Source of the DNA: Virgibacillus chiguensis
Lineage (GTDB): Bacteria > Bacillota > Bacilli > Bacillales > Amphibacillaceae
DNA length: 64,000 nt
NCBI RefSeq assembly: GCF_900129865.1
Contig: NZ_FQXD01000007.1
Coordinates: forward strand, 4,221-68,220
Reading direction: 5' to 3'
The notes under the pieces were generated by a model. That model was not told the origin of the DNA. It saw only the letters and a list, made by a program, of their open reading frames with translations, and ran no database searches. Shown piece after piece: positions 1-8,773 of this stretch (within the stretch, counting starts at the first letter, position 1; each line of letters starts with the position of its first letter). Both the position numbers and the translations under genes were made by a program.

Positions 1-103
1 GAGTTGCCTAGTTGCTGGGTGCTGGATCCGGACGTGGCTAAATAACTTAGTAATTTTATCCTTAGCTGCTAAATTTTTTAATTTCCATATTTTCCTAAAC
101 CAT
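1..103 (+). repeat. Repeat family A, copy 1 (3' part)
   Basis: The 3' portion of a dispersed intergenic repeat cut by the window edge. It carries the family core GTGGCTAAATAACTTAGTAA and the terminal AT-rich TTTTCCTA-type end seen in copies at 7528, 10635, 20807 and 46502. Plus orientation like all other copies. Confidence 0.8.
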
Positions 104-180
104 ATTAAAAACCGCTTGACGTGATGCGCCAAACGGTTAGTACAACTATCTTTCAAGGGTGCAGCTCGCATAAGGATATA

Positions 181-229
181 AAAGTAATCACCTACTGCTT
201 TAAGAACTTCGAGCAGTTACTTTTTTCCA
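181..229. terminator. Possible bidirectional terminator
   Basis: Hairpin with arms AAGTAA + CTGCT pairing with AGCAG + TTACTT (a 7-nt bulge in the 5' arm), followed by a T run on the plus strand and preceded by four A on the other side. It lies 36 bp past the stop of the minus-strand HAD gene and could end it, or a plus-strand gene outside the window. Confidence 0.4.
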
Positions 230-264
230 ACAAAAGAGGGATGATCAGAAAAACGAAATAACTT

Positions 265-1122
265 TTATAGACTAAGTACATAGCGTTGAATAGCTTTGGC
301 TACGCCTTCCTCATTATAATTGGACGTTGTATAGGTTGATACTTGCTTCACTTCTTCTTCTGCGTTTCCCATGCTAATGCTTATCCCTGCTTTTTCAAAC
401 ATGGATATATCATTAAAATTATCTCCAATAGCCACTGTGTTTTCCATCGGTATACCGAAACGATTTGCCATTCGTTCTAATGCATAACCTTTACTTGCTC
501 GATGATGAGCAATTTCAAGTTTTTCCCTCCCTGACGAGGTTATCGATACATCCCCTTCTAATTCCAACATCTTTTTTAACTGGTCACGCTTCTCTTTAAG
601 AAAAGATAAGACAAAGATTTTGTAAATCCCGACATAGTCTGGTGCTATGGTTTCATATTTATCAATGAATTGTAGCCCATGCTGGCTATGTTGAATAGCT
701 ATCGTACGTTGCAATGATTCGGAAGTAGGTGACTCATTGCTAAGACCTGCTTGTTCCATCTCTAACCATAATACTTCTTCCATTCCTGTCTCAACTAAAA
801 CTCCTTCATCTACATATACTTCATAGTAGACATGTAAATCTCTTAAAGTCGGTATGATACGTTTAGCTACTTCCTTATCCAAATATAACTTATGCACATG
901 TTCTCCACAATGAAATGATGTCGCACCGTTACCTGCAATAATTGGACAGTCTAATTTAGCAAGACGCAAAATTTCCTTTGTATCTGGAAGTGAACGACCA
1001 GAAGCGATACATACAATATGGCCTTTTTGTTGGGCGTCTAAAATAGCGGAACGATTCGCCGTACTAATTGTTCCCTCGTCAGACAGTAACGTCCCGTCCA
1101 AATCAATGGCAATTAATTTCAT
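265..1122 (-). CDS. Cof-type HAD-IIB sugar-phosphate phosphatase
   Basis: A 285-residue HAD-superfamily hydrolase of the Cof/YkrA type, expected to dephosphorylate small phosphorylated metabolites in the cytoplasm. Motif I is DLDGTLL with the nucleophile Asp7 and acid/base Asp9; motif IV is GDNFNDISMF at about residue 235, the Mg-binding end of the active site; the long region between is the C2B cap typical of this class. Length fits the family (270-290). It lies alone downstream of the fructose-type PTS operon on the same strand, separated from it by a terminator-like hairpin, so it is probably its own transcript. Substrate cannot be told from sequence. Confidence 0.85.
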   Translation of the reverse strand: MKLIAIDLDGTLLSDEGTISTANRSAILDAQQKGHIVCIASGRSLPDTKEILRLAKLDCPIIAGNGATSFHCGEHVHKLYLDKEVAKRIIPTLRDLHVYYEVYVDEGVLVETGMEEVLWLEMEQAGLSNESPTSESLQRTIAIQHSQHGLQFIDKYETIAPDYVGIYKIFVLSFLKEKRDQLKKMLELEGDVSITSSGREKLEIAHHRASKGYALERMANRFGIPMENTVAIGDNFNDISMFEKAGISISMGNAEEEVKQVSTYTTSNYNEEGVAKAIQRYVLSL

Positions 1123-1194
1123 GGAGTTCCCCCCTCTATATAATTAATAGTAGATTCATTTTCGAACCTTACTACTATTATTATTGTACCAAAA

Positions 1195-1224
1195 GGCCTT
1201 TCTCCATGCTTGAGAAAGACCATT
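1195..1224 (-). terminator. Rho-independent terminator of PTS operon
   Basis: On the minus strand a 10-bp stem GGTCTTTCTC/GAGAAAGGCC (one G-U pair) with a 7-nt loop is followed by TTTT. It lies 46 bp after the aldolase stop and so closes the fructose-type operon. Confidence 0.65.
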
Positions 1225-1269
1225 TAAATTTTAGTTTCGTTCAAAAAATAGCTATTATTTAGTAAACAC

Positions 1270-2142
1270 TTACTTGATTGTGAGTGGAGAAATCCTTCCT
1301 TCACTACCTACTATTTTAATTTTAGAGATGACCATTTCCTTTGCAGCTTCTTTTGCTGTTTGCAAATAAGCACGTGGATCTAAGCTATTAGGCTGGGCAG
1401 CAAAATGCTCTCGAATAGCTACAGAATAAGCATTTTTTAACTCTGTAGAAACATTTACCTTAGACATGCCTAAAGCGACACACTTACGAACATCCTCCTC
1501 TGGTACAGCTGACCCTCCGTGTAGTACAAGTGGGATATCTACAAGCTTACTTATTTCTTCAATGCGATCAAAGTCAATATTTGGTTCCCCTTTATAAATT
1601 CCATGAGCTGTTCCAATAGCTGGGGCAAGCGTTGGTACACCAGTCAAAGCAACAAATTCTTCACATTCCTCAGGAACCGCTTTTTGAGCGTCTTTCTCTG
1701 AAACAACGACCTCTTCTTCCACCCCTCCTACTTTTCCTAACTCCGCTTCTACATTGACACCTAAGCTAGCTGCTAAATCCATCACTTGCTTCGTTTGTTG
1801 TACATTTTCTGCGAAGGGGTGTTTGGAAGCATCGATCATAACAGATGTGTACCCCGCCCGAATTGCTTTTTTAATCACTTCATAATCCGTACAATGATCT
1901 AAATGCAAACCTGTTGGTACTTGATAAAAATCGGCAGCTGCTGTTGCGACTTTCACAATATTTTCTGCTCCTAATGATTTCACCGTTCCTACCGTTGTTT
2001 GTAAAATCACGGGGGATTTCATTTCTGCAGCCGCTTCTAGAACCCAATAAATACTATCTAGTGAATGAACATTAAAAGCGACAATTCCATATTTTTCACG
2101 TTTTGCTTGTTCTAACATCGGTGTCGTTGATATAAGTGGCAT
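1270..2142 (-). CDS. Class II fructose/tagatose-bisphosphate aldolase
   Basis: A 290-residue zinc-dependent class II aldolase (FbaA/GatY/KbaY family) cleaving a ketose 1,6-bisphosphate into DHAP and glyceraldehyde 3-phosphate. Visible landmarks: HLDHC near residue 82 (catalytic Asp and a zinc His), GTAHGIY (zinc His) and VLHGGS (zinc His and phosphate binding). The start is ATG at 2142, preceded by AGGAGAGGA; the in-frame extension to 2235 lies inside the upstream EIIA gene and is rejected. It starts 2 bp after the EIIA stop. Being last in an operon with PTS and 1-phosphofructokinase genes, it completes conversion of the imported sugar to triose phosphates. Whether fructose or tagatose bisphosphate is preferred cannot be decided by eye. 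Confidence 0.9.
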   Translation of the reverse strand: MPLISTTPMLEQAKREKYGIVAFNVHSLDSIYWVLEAAAEMKSPVILQTTVGTVKSLGAENIVKVATAAADFYQVPTGLHLDHCTDYEVIKKAIRAGYTSVMIDASKHPFAENVQQTKQVMDLAASLGVNVEAELGKVGGVEEEVVVSEKDAQKAVPEECEEFVALTGVPTLAPAIGTAHGIYKGEPNIDFDRIEEISKLVDIPLVLHGGSAVPEEDVRKCVALGMSKVNVSTELKNAYSVAIREHFAAQPNSLDPRAYLQTAKEAAKEMVISKIKIVGSEGRISPLTIK

Positions 2143-2143
2143 A

Positions 2144-2608
2144 TTAATCGTCCTCTCCTGAAATAGCTTGACTAATAATCGTAGCGAGTTCTGTTGACGT
2201 TGTCGCACGCAGCATAGCTTGTCTAATATCTTCATTTATTAATGCTCTAGATAAGGCGGATAATGCTTGTAAATGTGTTGTACCTGCTTCCGATTTAGGA
2301 ATAAGCAGTGAAAGAAAGAAGAAGGTAGGCTTGCCATCAAAGGATTCCCAATCAACCCCTGTCTCTGTCCGCACAATAATAATTGCAGGTTGACTGACTT
2401 CCTCAGCTTGCGTATGCGGAATCGCAAACCCTTCTTGAAAACCAGTTGTACTTTCCTTTTCACGCGCCTTCAAGCCTTCTACAATCGCTTCCTGCGAACT
2501 TGCAATACCATTGGCAACTGCTATATCAGCAATCGTTTGAAATACACCTTGCTGTGAAGTCGCTGTTGCTTGTAGCTGAATATATGCTGGTTGAATCATT
2601 TTTTTCAT
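2144..2608 (-). CDS. PTS fructose-family EIIA component
   Basis: A 154-residue EIIA of the mannitol/fructose (EIIA type 2) family. It accepts phosphate from HPr and passes it to the EIIB domain encoded just upstream. The phosphorylated histidine is in GFAIPHTQ at about residue 66. The start is supported by AAGGAGGAAG before ATG at 2608. It lies between the EIIBC gene (20 bp upstream) and the aldolase gene (2 bp downstream), clearly one operon. In many fructose operons EIIA is fused to EIIBC; here it is separate. Confidence 0.9.
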   Translation of the reverse strand: MKKMIQPAYIQLQATATSQQGVFQTIADIAVANGIASSQEAIVEGLKAREKESTTGFQEGFAIPHTQAEEVSQPAIIIVRTETGVDWESFDGKPTFFFLSLLIPKSEAGTTHLQALSALSRALINEDIRQAMLRATTSTELATIISQAISGEDD

Positions 2609-2628
2609 CTAGCTTCTTCCTCCTTCTT

Positions 2629-4032
2629 TTATTTCTGGGCTGCTTTTTTACGTGAAAAACCGTAAATAAATGCACCAACTAAAGAGCCGATAAGAATGGC
2701 TAAAACCCACTGAAAGGCTCCTGTTACAACAGGTAAAACGAGAAATCCGCCATGTGGCGCAGGAACTTGCACTTTAAATAAATACGTTAGAATGGCAGCA
2801 ATACTAGAACCTAGCATAATAATTGGTAGAACAACAATCGGGTTCTTAGCTGCAAACGGGATCGCTCCTTCTGTAATATGGGTAGATCCTAAAATAAAGT
2901 TAACCGCCCCAGCATTTCGTTCTTCTTTCGTAAAGTATTTTGGAAAGATAACCGTAGCAAACGCGATAATTAATGGTGGTGCAATACAAGCTGCTGAAAC
3001 ACCAGCCATGAAATATAAGTTACCTTCTGCAAGTAGCATCGTTCCTGTTACATATGCGGCCTTGTTAAATGGCCCGCCCATATCAAATCCACACATAGCC
3101 CCTACAATTAAACCTAGTAATAATGGATTTGTTGATTGAACAGATGCTAGAAAGTCCATTAATCCTTCATTTAAACCTGTAACTGGAATAATAATTGGTT
3201 TCATAATAATACCGATTAAAAAGATTCCAAGTACTGGATACAAAAAGATTGATTTTAGTCCATCTAAAGAGCGCGGTAGACCTTTTAATAGTTTTTGTAA
3301 AAGGATAATAATATAACCTGCAATAAATCCTGCTAAAATTCCTCCTAAAAACCCAGCTCCACCTTGACTTGCTAATAAACCACCGATAAACCCAACTACC
3401 ATACCAGGACGCTTGGCAATCGATTCTGCAATAAAAGCTGCCAAGATTGGCACCATTAGACTAAAACCTAAGCCACCAACTTCTTTCAGCAATGCTGCAA
3501 ATTCGTTATATTGTTCATGATCTGGATCGGCAGAATAGATTCCGAATAAAAACGATATTGCAATCAGCACCCCGCCCCCGACAACAAATGGAAGCATGTG
3601 AGAAACACCATTCATTAAATGTTTATAAACCGTGTGGACCCATTTACTATTATTTCCTTTCGTTGTGCTTTCTTGATCTGTTTCTTGTTTTGCTCCATCA
3701 TAATCGGCAGCATAATAAACAGGCGCTTTTCCTTGCAAAATTTGTTCAATTAGATGCTCAGGCTCTTTAATACCTTTGGCAACAGAGACATCGATCAACG
3801 GCTTGCCATGAAATCGGTCTGCTTGTACATCCTTATCCGCTGCGATAATGACACCATCAGCTTCTTTAATTTCTTGTGCTGTCAATGCATTTTCAATTCC
3901 TACTTGGCCATGTGTTTCCACTTTTATTTCTACACCTAGTTTTTCAGCAGCTTTTTGCAAAGCTTCTGCAGCCATAAACGTATGGGCAATTCCAGTTGGA
4001 CAACCTGTGGCAGCAACAATTTTCTTTTTCAT
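2629..4032 (-). CDS. PTS fructose-family EIIBC permease
   Basis: A 467-residue membrane permease that imports and phosphorylates a sugar of the fructose group. Residues 1-100 are the EIIB domain with its phosphocysteine Cys11 in ATGCPTGIAHT; a linker rich in charged residues follows (about 105-130); residues 135-460 form the EIIC channel with many hydrophobic helices and the conserved GFDMGGPFNKAAY segment. EIIA is a separate downstream gene. The kinase gene ends 8 bp upstream. The kinase and aldolase partners suggest the product is a ketose 1-phosphate such as fructose 1-phosphate. Confidence 0.92.
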   Translation of the reverse strand: MKKKIVAATGCPTGIAHTFMAAEALQKAAEKLGVEIKVETHGQVGIENALTAQEIKEADGVIIAADKDVQADRFHGKPLIDVSVAKGIKEPEHLIEQILQGKAPVYYAADYDGAKQETDQESTTKGNNSKWVHTVYKHLMNGVSHMLPFVVGGGVLIAISFLFGIYSADPDHEQYNEFAALLKEVGGLGFSLMVPILAAFIAESIAKRPGMVVGFIGGLLASQGGAGFLGGILAGFIAGYIIILLQKLLKGLPRSLDGLKSIFLYPVLGIFLIGIIMKPIIIPVTGLNEGLMDFLASVQSTNPLLLGLIVGAMCGFDMGGPFNKAAYVTGTMLLAEGNLYFMAGVSAACIAPPLIIAFATVIFPKYFTKEERNAGAVNFILGSTHITEGAIPFAAKNPIVVLPIIMLGSSIAAILTYLFKVQVPAPHGGFLVLPVVTGAFQWVLAILIGSLVGAFIYGFSRKKAAQK

Positions 4033-4039
4033 GCTGTTT

Positions 4040-4957
4040 TTACCTCCTTAAATTTGTAATATGGACGTGATGCTTTAACTCAAGAATATCTGATAAATCA
4101 CTTAACCCCTTGGAAAATGCGGTCGATGCTCCTGTTGCTATTGCATATATCAGTGCTTCTGCAATCGATTCTTTTTCAATCGTTTTGGCAATATACGAAG
4201 CGAGTAAAGCATCCCCAGCACATGCTGTATTAACAACCTTTCCTTTTGGAGAGCTTGCCTTAAGAGCTTGTTGCCCATCTACATAGACTGCACCTTCTTC
4301 TCCCCTTGATATAATGACATGCCTTGCACCTCGTTCAATTAATTCCTTACCATATGCAATGATCTGTTCTTCTGACAAAGATTGTTCGCCAAACAGATAG
4401 GCTAACTCTTCTTCATTAGGCTTCAATAAATAGGGCTCATAGGCAAGTGTCTCTAACACAACCGTCGAGCTAGAATCAAGAACTAATTTCACATGATTTC
4501 GATCGCATATTTGCGCAATTGTAATTAATACTTGGTCATCAACACCTTTTGGAAGACTACCCGATACAATGAGCGTACTTCCAGTTGGGATGTTCGCTAT
4601 TTTATCCAATAGCTGGTGCATTGCTTCTTGCGGAATACTTGGACCTTGATTAACAATTTTGTACTCCTCATCCGCATTAATAAAAACGTTAATGCGCGTA
4701 TTACCTGCGACTTCAATAAAATCTGTTGCAATACCAAGTTTTTCGAGCTCTTCTTTAATAAAATGTCCCGTAAAACCACCAATAAACCCTAATGCGGTAT
4801 TAGGTATCCCCATTTTATTCAACATCACAGAAACATTAACGCCTTTGCCATTCGGCTGGTAATCTTCATCGTATGTTCGATTAACAGCATTTGGATTTAG
4901 CGCTTCCATTGCAACGTATAAATCAATTGCTGTATTCATTGTGCATGTATAGATCAC
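4040..4957 (-). CDS. fruK: 1-phosphofructokinase (PfkB family)
   Basis: A 305-residue ribokinase/PfkB-family kinase of the FruK/LacC type, phosphorylating fructose 1-phosphate (or tagatose 6-phosphate) with ATP. The N-terminal NPNAVNRTYD and PNGKGVNVSVML segments bind the sugar phosphate; the C-terminal NTACAGDALLA, about residue 244, is the anion hole and catalytic Asp, with Cys where Gly is usual in GAGD. Start is GTG at 4957 behind AAGGTGAGG. It is the first gene of the PTS operon, 234 bp downstream of the RpiR-type regulator, with a cre-like site in between. LacC specificity is not excluded. Confidence 0.85.
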   Translation of the reverse strand: MIYTCTMNTAIDLYVAMEALNPNAVNRTYDEDYQPNGKGVNVSVMLNKMGIPNTALGFIGGFTGHFIKEELEKLGIATDFIEVAGNTRINVFINADEEYKIVNQGPSIPQEAMHQLLDKIANIPTGSTLIVSGSLPKGVDDQVLITIAQICDRNHVKLVLDSSSTVVLETLAYEPYLLKPNEEELAYLFGEQSLSEEQIIAYGKELIERGARHVIISRGEEGAVYVDGQQALKASSPKGKVVNTACAGDALLASYIAKTIEKESIAEALIYAIATGASTAFSKGLSDLSDILELKHHVHITNLRR

Positions 4958-5007
4958 AGCCTCACCTTCTTTCTTTGTTGTTAATTTAAGTATTACACAG
5001 TTTTCTA

Positions 5008-5021
5008 TGTAAATGTTTTCA
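5008..5021. promoter_or_regulatory. cre-like site and direct repeats before fruK
   Basis: TGTAAATGTTTTCA matches the CcpA cre consensus TGWAANCGNTNWCA at every defined position except C7 (T here). It overlaps two direct copies of TTTACATA on the minus strand, which could also be the binding site of the RpiR-type regulator encoded just upstream. Position, 51 bp before the fruK start, suits catabolite control. Confidence 0.5.
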
Positions 5022-5140
5022 GTTTATGTAAACACCCACATTGCGGCTTCTAGTAGTCTCATCTCTTTTAGAAAAAGCAAACCTTTATGGCATGGAACAT
5101 CGTCCTTTTACTGATACAATAAACGCCTATCGTGCAAACA

Positions 5141-5177
5141 AAAAAAGCTTCCTTTTTTGGTAAGGAGCTTTTCTTAA
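5141..5177 (-). terminator. Terminator after rpiR-type gene
   Basis: On the minus strand AAGCTCCTT pairs with AAGGAAGCTT (one bulged A), followed by a run of T. It sits 15 bp past the regulator stop, implying that the regulator and the PTS operon are separate transcripts. Confidence 0.65.
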
Positions 5178-5191
5178 TGGCTATTTATCTT

Positions 5192-5971
5192 TTATTTTCT
5201 TGTTCGAATAACATAGGAATCGAGTAATATGCGGGCAATTACATTGAGGGACAGGCGAGAACGAACTTCATATTCAGGAAACAGCGAATGTTCCGTCTTG
5301 TACCCTAATAATGTCATATCTGATAGATGACTTAACGAGGAATCGATTTTTGTCGTTAGAGTAATTGTTGTTACTTGTCGAATATTTAAGTTTTGACAAG
5401 CTTCAACAAGTTCAACGGTTTCTCCATTTAACGACACAAAAATGGCAATATCATCCTTCGTCACTTTACGTGATTTTACGCGAATAATATTCGGATCTTC
5501 ATGGGTTTCACAAATTTTGTCTAAAGCCTGTAGTTTAATCATCATTTCTTTAGCAATCATTTCAGAAAATCCACGACTAAAAATATAAATGCGCTTCGCA
5601 TTGTATATTTTTTGGACGACGTCTTCCATTTGACCAATGCTTTGTAATTGTATGGTTCGCAACACTTCTTCTTCATTTTTCTTAATGACCTGCTTAATAT
5701 CATCGTCAATATCACCGAGAGAATCATTGGTATCTAACATTTGCTTATCTTGCTTTAAACGATATTTAAATGAAGTATAGCCATTATAGCCCATTTTTTT
5801 CATTAATCTTACAATCGTAGCGGTGGAAACATTAGCTTGTTCACTAAGCGTAACAATGGACATGTCAGCTATTTCATCCATATGCTCATGAATAAACTCC
5901 AATAAATAGCGTTCACTTTGACTAAGCATGGAATACGTCTGATGGGGAATATTAAATAAAGGTTTATCCAT
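5192..5971 (-). CDS. RpiR-family transcriptional regulator
   Basis: A 259-residue RpiR-family regulator: N-terminal HTH_6 domain (about residues 1-80, with the recognition-helix region NVSTATIVRLMKKMG) and a C-terminal SIS domain (about 130-240) that binds a sugar phosphate. The start chosen is ATG at 5971, because GGAGGT lies just before it; the GTG at 5983 overlaps that ribosome binding site. Divided from the fruK operon by a terminator but on the same strand and directly upstream, so it probably controls that operon in response to the phosphosugar made by the PTS. Confidence 0.9.
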   Translation of the reverse strand: MDKPLFNIPHQTYSMLSQSERYLLEFIHEHMDEIADMSIVTLSEQANVSTATIVRLMKKMGYNGYTSFKYRLKQDKQMLDTNDSLGDIDDDIKQVIKKNEEEVLRTIQLQSIGQMEDVVQKIYNAKRIYIFSRGFSEMIAKEMMIKLQALDKICETHEDPNIIRVKSRKVTKDDIAIFVSLNGETVELVEACQNLNIRQVTTITLTTKIDSSLSHLSDMTLLGYKTEHSLFPEYEVRSRLSLNVIARILLDSYVIRTRK

Positions 5972-6236
5972 AATAACCTCCACACCTTAACTTAAATAGT
6001 AGTTTATCTATTTTTCAGTTAAAAAAACTTGCATTTCCTCCGTATCTGCATAACGAAAAGCTTTATATAGTTTACACCATAAACTAACCCTTCATAACAT
6101 AAAAGAATCTATAGTGAAAACGTCGAGCTTTGTTTATATGCTATACAAAAATGAAGTAACTAGCTATATCGTATTCCCTTAGGAGGCGATCGTCAAGGTG
6201 AGCTAGTTAAGGGGGCATTCTATACATGCAATTCTA
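5972..6236. other. Non-coding region upstream of regulator
   Basis: No supportable protein gene. A plus-strand terminator at its right end (6237-6268) has no gene feeding it, see findings. No clear plus-strand promoter was picked out by eye. Confidence 0.5.
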
Positions 6237-6268
6237 ATTAGCGGGGGTTCTTTCCCCCACTAATTTTT
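6237..6268 (+). terminator. Orphan terminator
   Basis: Stem ATTAG/CTAAT plus GGGGG/CCCCC with one C-A mismatch and a 6-nt loop, followed by TTTTT. No plus-strand gene ends nearby, so it may close a small RNA; on the minus strand it has no T run and would not serve the dioxygenase gene. Confidence 0.6.
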
Positions 6269-6344
6269 AGGGAGGGAGCACATCGATAATGTAAACCTGG
6301 TCAAATTCTTTGTTATAGGTTTAAAATAGGCTTTCACCATAAGA

Positions 6345-7313
6345 CTAAAATTGAATCGTACTTCTCACCGTATCTATTGGTCGAACCATTTTTTCAATTT
6401 GTTCCCGCTTCTCCTCTAGAAATGGTGGTAAAGCTAATTTTTCACCTAACGTTTCATAAGGTTCATCAACCATAAATCCTGGTTCCTCCGTTGCTAGTTC
6501 AAATAAGATTTGATTCGTAATTCTAAAATATAACGATTCGAAGTAATACCTATTTACATTACCTGACGTAGCAAACCCAAAGCTTTCCATTCGGTTTGTC
6601 CATGCATCTAATACCGATCGGTCCTCTACTCGGAATGCAACATGATGAATCGTTCCGTAGCCTTGACGCGCATTTGGCATCGTTTTGTTATGCTCTACAA
6701 TAACCTGCGCGCCATTTCCTCCTTGACCTACTTCAAACAAATGAAGCTCATTTTCTTCCTGTATATATGTGAATTGCAATACCTTCTCCAACATTTCTTT
6801 AAAATACGTAAAGTCAGCAACTCGAATAATAATCGGGCCCAAACCAGTAATTGCATAATCTAACGGAATTGGACCTTTTTGCCAAGGTGTCCCAGCTTCA
6901 ACTCCTACATTATTTTCATCAGAAATTAATTGGTATTGCTGATCATCAAAGTCTACGAAAGGTACTATCTTTTTGCCAAATTGCTCTTGAATTCCAGCAT
7001 GCTTCACGTCCAAACGATCGAATCGATCAACCCAATACGTAAGTGCTTCATCGGAAGGAACGCGAAAAGATGTCTGATAAATTTCGTTTGTACCATGTGA
7101 ACCTTTTGGAATACCAGGAAAATCAAAAAAGGTCATATCTGTCCCTGGACTTCCCTTATCATCAGCAAAAAACAAATGGTATGTTTGAATATCATCTTGA
7201 TTTACAGTCTTTTTAACTAACCGCATGCCGAGGACATACGTAAAAAATTCATAGTTTTTCTCAGCACTGCTCGTAATTGCCGTAACATGATGAATCCCCT
7301 TTAGACCTTCCAT
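6345..7313 (-). CDS. Ring-cleaving dioxygenase, VOC family (MhqO/MhqA-like)
   Basis: A 322-residue protein with two vicinal-oxygen-chelate (glyoxalase/extradiol dioxygenase) halves: KGIHHVTAI at the N-terminus starts the first module and YGTIHHVAFRV at about residue 220 starts the second. The paired histidines (GIHH, TIHH) and Glu in LFELA are the expected metal ligands. Length and architecture match Bacillus MhqO/MhqA, which are induced by hydroquinones and open the aromatic ring. No MhqR-type repressor is adjacent. It stands alone between non-coding regions. Confidence 0.85.
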   Translation of the reverse strand: MEGLKGIHHVTAITSSAEKNYEFFTYVLGMRLVKKTVNQDDIQTYHLFFADDKGSPGTDMTFFDFPGIPKGSHGTNEIYQTSFRVPSDEALTYWVDRFDRLDVKHAGIQEQFGKKIVPFVDFDDQQYQLISDENNVGVEAGTPWQKGPIPLDYAITGLGPIIIRVADFTYFKEMLEKVLQFTYIQEENELHLFEVGQGGNGAQVIVEHNKTMPNARQGYGTIHHVAFRVEDRSVLDAWTNRMESFGFATSGNVNRYYFESLYFRITNQILFELATEEPGFMVDEPYETLGEKLALPPFLEEKREQIEKMVRPIDTVRSTIQF

Positions 7314-7527
7314 GTAACAACCCCTCCATTTATTTTTAATTAAAGTATTTTTAATTCATAATAAATGTACCATATGTTCTATCCTCTGTCTATTCATGTG
7401 CGTACCGCTGCAATAAAAACCATATCCTTCCCTTCCATTATAGATATTCATTTTTCACAATGGAAATCCCTTTTCATCAATAAAGGTTGCTCTATTTAAA
7501 AAAAACGTTGCATAGCCCCTCAAACAG
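7314..7527. other. Intergenic, no gene seen
   Basis: AT-rich upstream region of the dioxygenase; it should hold the promoter of that gene, but no confident -10/-35 pair or operator was identified. Confidence 0.4.
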
Positions 7528-7740
7528 GAACAAAGGCTCGGGCGCTCGGTTAGCAACGTAGCGACTGGAACAGGAGTATGCCGGCGCCCTCCGGCAAGCC
7601 CGTCTTTAGTCGGCCTTCCTATTTAGACTTATCGTAGGGCAATGGAGTGAAGTCGCCTAGTTGCTGGGCGCTGGAGCCGGACGTGGCTAAATAACTTAGT
7701 AAGTTTATTCACATCTGCTAAATTTTATAATTTCCCTAAA
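7528..7740 (+). repeat. Repeat family A, copy 2 (internal deletion)
   Basis: Begins GAACAAAGGCTCGGGCGC and ends in the shared ATTTTATAATTTCC end. Compared with the copies at 20807 and 46502 it lacks the stretch between GCGACTGGAAC and AGGAGTATGCC, i.e. the 5' arm of the CTCCTG-CAA-CAGGAG hairpin; the deletion ends share AAC. Confidence 0.85.
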
Positions 7741-7825
7741 CAGCAAAAAGGAACAGCCTATGACTGCCCCCCCATAAAATTATATCTTCGCATGATGTCC
7801 CTCGTGCTACATAAGTTTCATCTGC

Positions 7826-8524
7826 TCAAACATGTCGTAACAAATAGTCTTTCAACTCCTCCGTAGAATGCACAGTCTTTTCGGCTAGGTTTGGGTTGCA
7901 TTGTGGTTTCTGATGATTTGGCTTAAGCCAGATTGCTTTCCAGCCTACTTGGCTAGCGCCGATAATATCAATTAAAAAATTATCGCCAATATACCACGTT
8001 TCATTTTTAGTCAAACTGAATCTTTCTTCTGCAATTTGAAAGATTTTTGGGTCCGGTTTTGCGACCGCTTCTTCTTCAGAAACAATAATGTCCTCCGCAG
8101 AAAAGTAAGCTTCCAACCCTAATTGGCGTACTTTTTTACGTTGATTCGTCGATGGTCCATTGGTAATAATAATTGTTTGTATTTCCTTGTTTTGCAAATA
8201 CTGTATAATCTCTTCTATATGAGGTCTTAACTGAATACGGTCTTGATTTTTTGTATACATTGCTTGAAAAGCGAGTGCATCTTGCTCACTAATGCCGATA
8301 TTTTGTTCTTGAAGCGTCTTGCGTATACGATAAACATAGGACTCTTCCAATGTCCATTGCTGGTTCGTGACCTTTTCAAAAGCGATATCACTATATTTAT
8401 GATAGATAGGTAAAATTTCGTTGAAGCGCAGCTCCTTTGTAGGCCTAAAGCTGGAAAAGGTCTGCTTTAATGGCTCGGTTCGATCGTATAATGTATCGTC
8501 TAAATCAAAAGCAATTGTTCTCAA
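7826..8524 (-). CDS. HAD-family hydrolase (HAD-IA)
   Basis: A 232-residue haloacid-dehalogenase-type phosphatase with a small helical cap. Motif I FDLDDTLYD (Asp7 nucleophile, Asp9), motif II IIITNGPS at about residue 115, and motif IV YIGDNFLIDIIGA at about residue 178, which suggests a Mg-dependent phosphatase acting on a small phosphorylated compound. Monocistronic by context: opposite strand to the ABC exporter that follows, with repeat A downstream. Substrate unknown. Confidence 0.8.
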   Translation of the reverse strand: MRTIAFDLDDTLYDRTEPLKQTFSSFRPTKELRFNEILPIYHKYSDIAFEKVTNQQWTLEESYVYRIRKTLQEQNIGISEQDALAFQAMYTKNQDRIQLRPHIEEIIQYLQNKEIQTIIITNGPSTNQRKKVRQLGLEAYFSAEDIIVSEEEAVAKPDPKIFQIAEERFSLTKNETWYIGDNFLIDIIGASQVGWKAIWLKPNHQKPQCNPNLAEKTVHSTEELKDYLLRHV

Positions 8525-8702
8525 TGTTTTCTCTCCCTAACCATTTATTGTGTTATATTTCACTAATTGAGATTGATCTAAGGCTTCCGAATAACAACCA
8601 TGGTGTTCTATGAAGTATAGCATGTTATTATTTTACGCTTTATTTCACCAATCATGATAATGAATTGGCTCTCTTAGCAAATTAAGCCTAAGCTAACTGT
8701 TT

Positions 8703-8717
8703 TGTTTTGTCAAAACA
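8703..8717. promoter_or_regulatory. Perfect palindrome upstream of ABC exporter
   Basis: TGTTTTGTCAAAACA is a perfect 7-1-7 inverted repeat 57 bp before the exporter start, with TACAAT as a possible -10 at 8724. It is a good candidate operator, but no regulator gene is adjacent, so the factor is unknown. Confidence 0.45.
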
Positions 8718-8773
8718 TTCCTATACAATAATGGAGTATACAATTTTTTAGCATGTGATTGGGAGGGAGAGCC

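Noticed and set aside
1068-1262. Small plus-strand ORF in the HAD/aldolase gap
   Set aside because: Antisense to the HAD gene start and crosses the operon terminator; no ribosome binding site.
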